Source: Sedimentitalea nanhaiensis DSM 24252
Lineage (GTDB): Bacteria; Pseudomonadota; Alphaproteobacteria; Rhodobacterales; Rhodobacteraceae
Assembly: GCF_000473225.1 (NCBI RefSeq)
Contig: NZ_KI421509.1
Span: 3,428,868 to 3,492,867 of the forward strand
Reading direction: 5' to 3'
DNA length: 64,000 nucleotides
Shown here: one piece after another, positions 53,224 through 60,479 of the stretch
Numbering within the stretch: position 1 is the stretch's first letter
How the letters are laid out: every line of letters starts with the position of its first letter
The notes under the pieces: generated by a model
Database searches by the model: none
What the model saw: only the letters and a program-made list of their open reading frames with translations
What the model was told of the DNA's origin: nothing
Made by a program: the position numbers and the translations under genes

Positions 53224-54137
53224 CATCGCAAGGACGCTCAATCGAACTCTTCTTCCATGACGGCGACCCCGATGGAATGACGACGGCAACAATCCCATTT
53301 CAGTGGACAGGGCATGTTCTGGTCACAAACCGAACGCAGGTTTTCGACGCACTTAAGGAGCCGGAGGCGTCGCAGCCTGGCATCTACCTTTTGGTCGGCG
53401 AAACCGAAAACGGCCTGACGCTTTACGTGGGAGAGACGGACGAAATCCGCACAAGGATCAATCAGCACATCAAGGATGCGTCCAAGGACTGGTGGGAGCG
53501 GGCTATCTTTGTGACGGCGCAAGGCGAGCCACTCAACAAGGCGCATGCGCGCTATCTTGAAAGCCGGATTTATGGGCTGGCATCGCGGATCTCAAAGGTT
53601 GCACTGGCAAACAATAAGGCTCCTACTGAAAGCCCGCTCAGCAAAGCAGCCCTCGCACATATGGAGGACTTTCTGAAGAATTTGCGGCTGGTTTTGCCTG
53701 CATTGAGGTTTGATTTCCTGACGGAACAAACCAAGCCGAAGGTTGCCACCACGTCGAGTGAGCCTGAAAATCAGCCCGTGTTCTTTGTGCTTTCGACTAA
53801 GGAAGTAGCCGCTCGAGCGAGGCAAGAGGGTGGAGATTTTGTCGTTGAGGAAGGTTCGGACGCACGTAGCAAGTGGGTCGGATCAACAAGCAAGGATTCA
53901 ACATATGGCCGGCTCTATGAATCGCTCGTGTCGCAAGGCGTGATCGGGGATCAAGACGGGGCTAGGAAATTTCTGCAAAGCTATGCCTTTAACAGCGTGA
54001 GTGCTGCCGCATCGGTTGTGACAGGGCGACCAACGTCAGGCACAGGTGCTTGGCTGCTGGAGAGTGATCAAACGAAGAACTATGGCGACTATGAAGCCGC
54101 GAAGGCAGAGCAGACAGAGGAAGAGGCAACAACATGA
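53220..54137 (+). CDS. GIY-YIG and DUF4357 protein inside the hsd operon
   Basis: The 305-residue protein has a GIY-YIG nuclease domain at about residues 50-150. GIY is at 54-56, YVG at 69-71, then GETDEIRTRINQH, and the metal-binding glutamate candidate is E114 in ARYLESRIY. A linker and a C-terminal DUF4357-type domain follow at about 215-285 (SKWVGSTSKDSTYGRLYESLVSQGVI). It sits between hsdS and hsdM with ATGA overlaps on both sides, so it is made with the restriction subunits. It may nick or cut DNA, or modulate the complex. This is inference from domain and place. Confidence 0.85.
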   Translation: MTSQGRSIELFFHDGDPDGMTTATIPFQWTGHVLVTNRTQVFDALKEPEASQPGIYLLVGETENGLTLYVGETDEIRTRINQHIKDASKDWWERAIFVTAQGEPLNKAHARYLESRIYGLASRISKVALANNKAPTESPLSKAALAHMEDFLKNLRLVLPALRFDFLTEQTKPKVATTSSEPENQPVFFVLSTKEVAARARQEGGDFVVEEGSDARSKWVGSTSKDSTYGRLYESLVSQGVIGDQDGARKFLQSYAFNSVSAAASVVTGRPTSGTGAWLLESDQTKNYGDYEAAKAEQTEEEATT

Positions 54138-55624
54138 ATACAGCCCCCATTGTTTCAAAGGTCTGGAGCTTCTGCACTACTCTGCGTGACGACGGCGTGG
54201 GGTATGGCGACTATCTGGAACAGCTGACTTATCTGATCTTTCTCAAGATGGCTGATGAGTATTCCAAGCCACCACACAATCGGAGCGTCGGTGTGCCTGA
54301 GGGTTTTGACTGGGCATCGCTGAAGGCAAAGCGCGGCGCGGAGCTTGAGGTTCACTACGTCGATCTGCTTCGAACGCTTGGTACTAAGCCGGGGATGTTG
54401 GGACAGATCTTCACGAAGTCGCAGAACAAGATTCAGGATCCGGCGAAGCTCTACCGGTTAATCGACATGGTGGATGGCGTCGATTGGGTGATGCTTGGCG
54501 CTGACGTGAAGGGGGATGTCTACGAAGGTCTTCTGGAGAAGAACGCCGAGGATACAAAATCTGGTGCAGGCCAGTACTTCACGCCTCGTTCCCTGATTTC
54601 AGCCATGGTGGAATGCCTGGCGCCAGAACCGGGCAAGACGATTGCGGACCCAGCTTGCGGAACCGGTGGCTTTTTTCTCGCGGCATACGACTATCTAAAC
54701 GACCCAAGACACGGTGGTCTGGACCGCGATCAGAAAGCGTTCCTTAAACACGATACCTTTTTCGGGAACGAGATCGTCGCCAATACGCGCCGGATGTGCC
54801 TGATGAACATGATGCTGCACAACATTGGCGAGATTGACGGCGAGAGCTGCGTGTCGCCCAATGATGCGCTTGTGACGGCCTCACCGCAGACTTTCGATTA
54901 CGTCCTGGCCAACCCGCCTTTTGGCAAGAAAAGTTCAATGAGCTTTACCAATGACGAGGGTGAGCAAGAAACGGATGACCTGACCTACAACCGGCAGGAT
55001 TTCTGGGCGACCACATCGAACAAGCAGTTGAACTTTGTCCAACATATACGATCGATGCTGAAGAGTAACGGTCGCGCGGCTGTCGTGGTGCCAGACAACG
55101 TGCTGTTCGAGGGAGGCGCAGGTGAGACGGTCCGGCGCAAGTTGCTGCAATCCACCGATCTGCACACCATTTTACGCTTGCCGACAGGTATCTTCTATGC
55201 GCAAGGCGTGAAGGCGAATGTCTTGTTCTTCGACAATAAGCCAGCGAGCCCAGATGCCCAGACGAAAGAGGTCTGGTTCTACGACTACCGTACGAACGTG
55301 CATCACACGTTGAAGAAAAAGCCGATGACCTATGAGCACCTGGCGGACTTCGTGGCGTGTTTCAAAGCTGGCGAGACGCACCAACGGGCCGAAACCTGGT
55401 CTGAAGATGCGCCAGACGGCCGCTGGCGGAAGTATCATCTGAAAGAGCTGCTCGACCGGGACAAGGCCAGCCTTGACGTGTTCTGGCTGAAGGACAAGAG
55501 CCTGACGGACATGGAGAATTTGCCTGCACCTGACATACTGGCTGAGGAGATTATTGAAGAGCTTGAGGCAGGTTTGGAGAGCTTTCGCAGCGTACAAGCA
55601 GAGTTGACTGGAGCAGAAAGGTAA
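54134..55624 (+). CDS. hsdM: Type I restriction modification methylase
   Basis: The 496-residue adenine-N6 methyltransferase pairs with HsdS to protect the host DNA. The N-terminal HsdM helical domain (WSFCTTLRDDGVGYGDYLEQLTYLIFLKMADE) is complete. Motif I DPACGTGGF is at residues 172-180 and motif IV NPPF at 260-263. Its start overlaps the GIY-YIG gene. The order R-S-accessory-M differs from the common R-M-S. After its stop a 35-base gap precedes the last gene of the operon; a 22-codon frame fills part of that gap, probably by chance. Confidence 0.95.
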   Translation: MNTAPIVSKVWSFCTTLRDDGVGYGDYLEQLTYLIFLKMADEYSKPPHNRSVGVPEGFDWASLKAKRGAELEVHYVDLLRTLGTKPGMLGQIFTKSQNKIQDPAKLYRLIDMVDGVDWVMLGADVKGDVYEGLLEKNAEDTKSGAGQYFTPRSLISAMVECLAPEPGKTIADPACGTGGFFLAAYDYLNDPRHGGLDRDQKAFLKHDTFFGNEIVANTRRMCLMNMMLHNIGEIDGESCVSPNDALVTASPQTFDYVLANPPFGKKSSMSFTNDEGEQETDDLTYNRQDFWATTSNKQLNFVQHIRSMLKSNGRAAVVVPDNVLFEGGAGETVRRKLLQSTDLHTILRLPTGIFYAQGVKANVLFFDNKPASPDAQTKEVWFYDYRTNVHHTLKKKPMTYEHLADFVACFKAGETHQRAETWSEDAPDGRWRKYHLKELLDRDKASLDVFWLKDKSLTDMENLPAPDILAEEIIEELEAGLESFRSVQAELTGAER

Positions 55625-55658
55625 ATGGCCTTCCCCGCGGGCTGGAGATTGATTGAGA

Positions 55659-58385
55659 ATGGAAGTGACTTACCAACACGATTCAAGTCTTGAAACGCTG
55701 ATCGCTCATACGGCAACGCCCAAGGGCATAGTTGAAGCCCTCGGAAAGCCGAGCGGAAGCCGGTTCTATCGCTGCGCGTTTCAAGTGAATCCGCATCAGT
55801 ACGGCCAGCGTCACGCCAAAGACGCAGGGTTTTCGTCAGAAGACGATTACAACGATGCGGTGGCTAAGGCCTGCCGGGAAAATGGTATCCAAGTCGTTGC
55901 AGTTACTGACCATTTCCGCTTCGACAGTTCCGAGAAACTAGCCGAGCGCCTCCGGGCGGATGGCATTGTCGTCTTTCCAGGGTTCGAGGCCAACTCTTCA
56001 GAGGGCGTGCACATACTCTGCCTGTTTCCACCAGAAACCACAGGATCGGAGATGAACACGCACATTGGCGCATGTGAAGTCCGCGATCTAAAGGCAGAGT
56101 CCCCAATATCGAACAAAACTTGCGAGCAGTTGATGCGGCTCGTCCAAGAGTTGGGAGGAATCGCAATCTCTGCACATGTCACGTCAGCTGCTGGTATGCT
56201 CAAAAACCTGAGCGGTCAAACCCGGATGAATGTATGGAAGTCTGATTATCATCTTGCGGCGGCCATTCCGGGGCCGGTTGAAGATGTGCCGACCGACTAC
56301 AGCCAAATCTGTAAGAATAAGGACGCACAGCATAAGCGCAGCCGTGCTATCGCGTTCGTTAACGCATCAGATGTTTCGAAGCCTGACGATTTCAAGAAAG
56401 ATAGCGCAACGTGTCTTGTTAAGATGACGGACGTGTCTATAGAGGGCTTGAAGCAAGCGTTTCTCGACGCAGAGGGGCGTATATTGCTTAACTCGGACGG
56501 CGTTCCTTCCGACTATACACGCCTGGTTGCCTTGTCATGGGATCGCGGGTTGCTGTCAGAGCAATCGGTCGCCCTGAACGCCGGTCTGAACGTCCTGATC
56601 GGCGGCCGCGGTGCGGGCAAATCTACTGTAGTCGAGAGCATCCGCTATGCCTTTGGACTGGAGCCGAAAGGCAAGGACGCATCGGCTACGCACAAGGCCA
56701 TGATGAAGGAGTTGATGGGGCAGAAAGCCAGTGTCGCTGTCTTGTTGCACTCGCCACGACCCTCTCCCGGCTACTACCTTGTTGAGCGCGTTTATGGCCA
56801 AGACCCGCGCGTAAAGGATCAGAACGGCGACATCATCAATGACCTCAAGCCGATAGATTTGGTTCCTGGACTTGAGGTCTATGGTCAGCACGAAATCTCT
56901 GAGCTGACACGGGACAAAGCCAAGCTCGCCGAATTACTCAAGCGGTTTGTCGGCGACGATGATCGAGTGAGCGTCGCGATGGACAACCTACGTTCACGTC
57001 TTAGAGAGTCTCGGGGCGGGATTGCCGGCAAACGTCAGAAGATCGAGGAGTTGAATGAAGCGTTGGCCGCACTGCCGGGCCTGCGCGAAAAACTAAAGAG
57101 GTTCCAGGCCACAAACCTTAAGGAGCATGCTGAGGAAAAAACAGCGGTTCAGGCTGAAGCTAGATTGATCGAAAAAGTGGCGGGCATGGTAGCGGAGCTT
57201 GAGGCCCAGTCGAAGAAGCTGCGACCAACGCAAGATACGGCAGAACCTGTTTTGCCCAATGAAACCGATCAAAAGCTTCCGCATCGTTCGACTTTGGAAC
57301 CACTTCAGAGGATCGTTCAGGGCATAAACGACGCCCTACGCTCAGCATCAGATACACTTACTACAGCGCACAAAGCCACTGAGGCAGACCTTGCAGCGGT
57401 AAAGACGAGCTGGGAGCCATTGCGGGATGCGGCGAACAAGCGCTTCGAAGACCTGAAGGCCCTGCTTGCAGAAGAAGGGCATAATCCCGACGAATATGTC
57501 AGTCTCGATGATCAGGTGGCCCGTCTTGAACCAAAACAGGCGGAAAAGCAGGGGCTTGAAGGCGAACTGGCGTCGCTTCGCCAAGCAAGGCAGGGGATTA
57601 TAGATGAATGGGAAAAGGCGGATACTCAAGCCTACACAGAGTTGGAGAAGGCAGCGAAGCGGGTCTCGAAGAAACTCAAAGGCACCGTCAAGGCTGTAAT
57701 TCAACCCAGTTCGACAATCGAACCGCTGCGGGAGGTCTTCCGCAGCCACGTTGATGGCAACATAAGTCAAGCATTTGGCAAGCTCGAAGAGGTTGAGGCA
57801 CTATCTCTGTCAAAGCTTGCAGAGAGAATCCGGGACGGGGCCCAAGCTCTGATGACCGAGTATGGATTCACAGAAACCAGCGCGAGGAAGATCGCTGATG
57901 CTGGCGAGGCGCTTGCACTGGAGGTGGAGGAATGCCGGATACCCCCAGAAGCCCTGATCGAACTCAACGTTGGCCGAGATGGTAGCGACAACTGGAAAAG
58001 GCTCGAAAACTTGTCGGCTGGGCAAAAAGCAACTGCGGTCCTTCTGTTGCTGCTACTGGACGCCGATGCGCCCTTGATTATCGACCAACCGGAAGATGAT
58101 TTGGACAACCAGTTCATTGCAGGTCGGGTCGTCCCGATCATGCGTACTGGAAAAAAGCGACGGCAGTTCATCTTTTCCAGCCACAACCCAAACATACCAG
58201 TTCTTGGCGATGCCGATCAGATCATCGGGCTGACACCAACAGTTGAGGATGCCAGTGATCGCACTAAAGTTTTCGATGATGACTGTGGCTCGATTGACAA
58301 GGTTTCGGTCCAGCAGCTCATCAAGGACTTGCTCGAGGGGGGCGAGCAGGCGTTCACAACCCGTCGAACCAAGTATGGTTTCTGA
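55659..58385 (+). CDS. PHP-domain SMC-like ATPase (TrlF-like)
   Basis: The 908-residue protein combines an N-terminal PHP-type phosphoesterase-like domain with an SMC/Rad50-like ATPase. PHP-type residues are seen as TDH (83-85), E110 in FPGFEANSSEGVHIL, H118 and H173 in ISAHV. The canonical first H-x-H motif is not clear. Walker A GGRGAGKST is at 315-323. A long coiled-coil region runs from about 430 to 700. The ABC signature LSAGQ is at 785-789 and Walker B LIIDQPEDD at 806-814, followed by FIFSSHNPN. I take the ATG at 55659; a TTG two codons earlier is possible. It closes the restriction operon and is probably a DNA-end-sensing defence factor. Confidence 0.82.
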   Translation: MEVTYQHDSSLETLIAHTATPKGIVEALGKPSGSRFYRCAFQVNPHQYGQRHAKDAGFSSEDDYNDAVAKACRENGIQVVAVTDHFRFDSSEKLAERLRADGIVVFPGFEANSSEGVHILCLFPPETTGSEMNTHIGACEVRDLKAESPISNKTCEQLMRLVQELGGIAISAHVTSAAGMLKNLSGQTRMNVWKSDYHLAAAIPGPVEDVPTDYSQICKNKDAQHKRSRAIAFVNASDVSKPDDFKKDSATCLVKMTDVSIEGLKQAFLDAEGRILLNSDGVPSDYTRLVALSWDRGLLSEQSVALNAGLNVLIGGRGAGKSTVVESIRYAFGLEPKGKDASATHKAMMKELMGQKASVAVLLHSPRPSPGYYLVERVYGQDPRVKDQNGDIINDLKPIDLVPGLEVYGQHEISELTRDKAKLAELLKRFVGDDDRVSVAMDNLRSRLRESRGGIAGKRQKIEELNEALAALPGLREKLKRFQATNLKEHAEEKTAVQAEARLIEKVAGMVAELEAQSKKLRPTQDTAEPVLPNETDQKLPHRSTLEPLQRIVQGINDALRSASDTLTTAHKATEADLAAVKTSWEPLRDAANKRFEDLKALLAEEGHNPDEYVSLDDQVARLEPKQAEKQGLEGELASLRQARQGIIDEWEKADTQAYTELEKAAKRVSKKLKGTVKAVIQPSSTIEPLREVFRSHVDGNISQAFGKLEEVEALSLSKLAERIRDGAQALMTEYGFTETSARKIADAGEALALEVEECRIPPEALIELNVGRDGSDNWKRLENLSAGQKATAVLLLLLLDADAPLIIDQPEDDLDNQFIAGRVVPIMRTGKKRRQFIFSSHNPNIPVLGDADQIIGLTPTVEDASDRTKVFDDDCGSIDKVSVQQLIKDLLEGGEQAFTTRRTKYGF

Positions 58386-58414
58386 GCTTGGCTGCACAGA
58401 ACTCAGTACGTCTA

Positions 58415-58447
58415 GTGGTATAAGTTGTGGTATGGGCTTATTGGTAT
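58415..58447. repeat. Paired arm-like sites at the right end
   Basis: GTGGTAT at 58415-58421 and 58427-58433 repeats the left-end pair with the same 12-base spacing. A near copy, TTGGTAT, is at 58441-58447. The group lies 49-81 bases inside attR. Confidence 0.6.
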
Positions 58448-58495
58448 GTTGAAGATACCTTTTGAATCAAATATTTAACTAAAAAATGCGTAAGA

Positions 58496-58509
58496 CATCG
58501 TCTCCGCCA
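58496..58509. repeat. attR core of the element
   Basis: CATCGTCTCCGCCA is an exact copy of the last 14 bases of the tRNA-Ser gene with its CCA (41180-41193). It marks the right boundary of the element. Confidence 0.88.
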
Positions 58510-58552
58510 TTTCACATTGATTTCATTAGATTAAATCTAACGTCGGCCAATC

Positions 58553-58570
58553 TGCCCACGAAGTGCCCAC
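58553..58570. repeat. TGCCCAC direct repeat beyond attR
   Basis: TGCCCAC occurs at 58553-58559 and 58564-58570, 11 bases apart, between attR and a truncated DUF2971 gene. The style is like the paired arm sites of the element but the sequence differs, so it may belong to a second, lost element. Confidence 0.4.
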
Positions 58571-58589
58571 AGCCTGAAAGGGCCTTGGA

Positions 58590-58812
58590 ATGGCCGAAAC
58601 CTTCGATCTAGACGACTTCGACAACCCGCCACCACCGCCCCGATTTTTGTACAAGTATCTCTCTGCGGAGCGTGTCGGCAACGTTTTGGAAGGTGGAACC
58701 GTGCGGTTCACACCCTTGATAAACACGAATGATACCTTTGAAGTTCGTTCGACGTTCGAAAAGCTGGCAGGCCCTAAGTTCATCTTGATGCTATCGGAGC
58801 AAATGGACACGA
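58590..58812 (+). pseudogene. Truncated DUF2971 gene
   Basis: About 74 residues match the N-terminus of DUF2971 proteins (RFLYKYLSAERVGNVLEGGTVRFTPLINTNDTFEVRSTFEKLAG). These are of unknown function and common among defence and mobile-element cargo. The normal protein is about 250 residues or more. The frame then runs into the antisense of the neighbouring barrel gene at about 58812, so the rest is lost. It lies outside the 14-bp boundary and points to an older insertion at the same site. Confidence 0.65.
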
Positions 58813-58814
58813 CC

Positions 58815-59440
58815 GTATCCGGCACCGGCCTGCAGGTTCACGGGGTGTCCCGCGATTACCGCGAGCCTGGAGACCGAGACATTGACCGGGACCGACCATT
58901 GTTCGGAGTTCCAGTCATAGGTGCTTTCGCTTTGCAGCGAATAGGTCCAGGCGCCCGGCGTCGTATAGGCGAAGAAGGGCTGAACGAAAGTCGCGTTGGT
59001 TGGCGTGGCGGGATTGCTTTCGAGATCCCACAGATGGTTGGCCATCGCGCCAAAGGTCCAGGGGCCGGTCTGTTTCAGCACGATGCCCGTCAGCCCCGCC
59101 GCCCAGGTATCGGTCGAGACGCGGCTGCCGGTGGGCACACTCAGGATCGGCCCCCCCAGGTCAGCCCGTTCACCGTGGGCGGAACATACCAGGCGTTCAG
59201 AAGGATGTCGCCAACCCCGCTTTGCGAGGTGCCGGGCACCACGTCGCGCTGCCGGACATAGGGGATGATGGTGCGGGTCACGATATTGGCGCCGTTTTCC
59301 AGCGCGAAGGGCACCACCGGCAGGAAATTCAGCGTGGTGCGTGTGCCTGTTCCCGCCGCGCCCAAGTCGTCGTCGTAATTCAGCTGGAAGGGCAGTGAGA
59401 TGATGGCCGCGATTGGGTTGGCCAGGTCCTGGGTCAGTCC
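58815..59440 (-). pseudogene. Truncated, frameshifted outer-membrane barrel gene
   Basis: On the minus strand a barrel-type protein can be read. QDLANPIAAIISLPFQLNYDDDLGA starts directly against the end of the DUF1254 gene with no start codon or signal peptide. LNFLPVVPFALENGANIVTRTIIPYVRQ, then a break at about 59140, and VPTGSRVSTDTWAAGLTGIVLKQTGPWTFGAMANHLWDLE in the next frame. It resembles the 'MetA-pathway of phenol degradation'/transporter-type beta barrels. The break lies in a run of seven Gs; eight would restore the frame. The 3' end stops at about 58815 where the DUF2971 fragment begins. Both ends are missing. Confidence 0.7.
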
Positions 59441-60438
59441 GCGGGGACCACCTCGGGGAAGGTCCAGCTGCCGTTCAGGATCTCTTCGCGCGGCTGGTAG
59501 AGGCGCACGGTATAGTTCCAGCCGGGCGTCACCGGGATGCAGTTCACGCGCCCGTCCACGCAGCCGCCGAAATGAATGGTGAAAGAGCCGTCCTGGTTCG
59601 GCATGGCCGAGGTGTTGTTGTAACTGTTCCGGCCCAGATCGTTCGGCGCCAGATAGCCGTCGGCGTCATAGACCGTGATCGACCAGAACGCGTCGACCGG
59701 CACATCCTTGACCGTCACCACATGCGGGGTCTCGCCATCATTGGCGCCCACCGCGTCGAGGATGGCCGAGGCGGTGGTGGCGGGCTGCCCGGCCCAGCCG
59801 GCCAGGGCGCCGACCAGGTGGTCGACGGGATCGACCTCGTCCTTGCGACCAAAGGCGCGGGCCACGTCGAACCCCACCGCGCTGGCCAGGTCGCTGACGG
59901 CCTTGCGCGCCTCGGCCAGGCTCTCCTGGTCCCAGTCCGGGGTCTCGAACGGCCCGTCGCCGCCGCCGCTGATGGCGATGCCGTCCTGGGTCGCATGGGC
60001 CTTGGCCAGGTCATCCGGGTCGCCCGCATCGACGAAGGTGCGGAACAGGATGAAGGCAAAGCGCGTGCCGACCTCGTCCTGGGTCAGCGTGTAGATGTCC
60101 GGCTTGACCTCGACGAAGTTGTAATGGTCCTGACTGATGACCAGCATGGACTGAAAGCGGCCGTCGCTCTCGGGCAGGGTGATGGTCACCGGCTCGGACA
60201 GGTCCAGAACGATCGCGGAATAGAGCGTGTCCTGGTTGGCGCGGATGATCGGCTGGGGGCCCTCGGCGCTCACGGTATTGCGCTCGTGGACGATCTCGCC
60301 CAGGCCCACACCATAGCCGGCCAACGTCGCCCGGAACATGTGGTCGGATTCGGCTCGCACGACATTGTCGAGCGTCACCTCCTCGGCAAGGGCGAAGGGG
60401 CTGGCAAATATGAAGAACAGGGTGAGAAGGCGTTTCAT
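59434..60438 (-). CDS. Exported DUF1254/DUF1214 protein, copy 1
   Basis: The 334-residue protein has a signal peptide (KRLLTLFFIFASPFALA). A DUF1254 domain follows at about residues 45-155 (IIRANQDTLYSAIVLDLSEPVTITLPESDGRFQSMLVISQDHYN), then a C-terminal DUF1214 domain at about 235-330 (VDAFWSITVYDADGYL). Two cysteines in FGGCVDGRVNC are kept in the second copy, as is GWNYTVR-YQP near the end. It is probably periplasmic; the function of the family is not established. The ATG at 60438 gives the signal peptide. The paralogous gene lies 41 bases upstream. Confidence 0.88.
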   Translation of the reverse strand: MKRLLTLFFIFASPFALAEEVTLDNVVRAESDHMFRATLAGYGVGLGEIVHERNTVSAEGPQPIIRANQDTLYSAIVLDLSEPVTITLPESDGRFQSMLVISQDHYNFVEVKPDIYTLTQDEVGTRFAFILFRTFVDAGDPDDLAKAHATQDGIAISGGGDGPFETPDWDQESLAEARKAVSDLASAVGFDVARAFGRKDEVDPVDHLVGALAGWAGQPATTASAILDAVGANDGETPHVVTVKDVPVDAFWSITVYDADGYLAPNDLGRNSYNNTSAMPNQDGSFTIHFGGCVDGRVNCIPVTPGWNYTVRLYQPREEILNGSWTFPEVVPAD

Positions 60439-60479
60439 TTTTTGTCCTTTCCTGGTAAACACTTGGTTGCGCGTGCGGG

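Larger units (their letters stand above)
41180..58509 (+). mobile_element. Integrative and mobilizable element in tRNA-Ser
   Basis: A 17.3-kb element runs from the 3' end of the tRNA-Ser gene to a 14-bp copy of that end at 58496-58509. It carries its own tyrosine integrase next to the tRNA, an AlpA-like protein, a putative replication initiator with internal iterons, a small membrane module with a VirB6-like protein, a MobV-type relaxase and a type I restriction operon with two accessory genes. All recognised genes are on the plus strand. Base composition is visibly more AT-rich in the left half than in the flanks. No coupling protein or full conjugation set is present, so transfer would need a helper. 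The boundaries are seen directly; the mode of life is inferred. Confidence 0.88.

Noticed and set aside
55625-55693. 22-codon frame between hsdM and the PHP-ATPase gene
   Set aside because: It starts right after the hsdM stop but overlaps the start of the next gene, is very short and has no other support.
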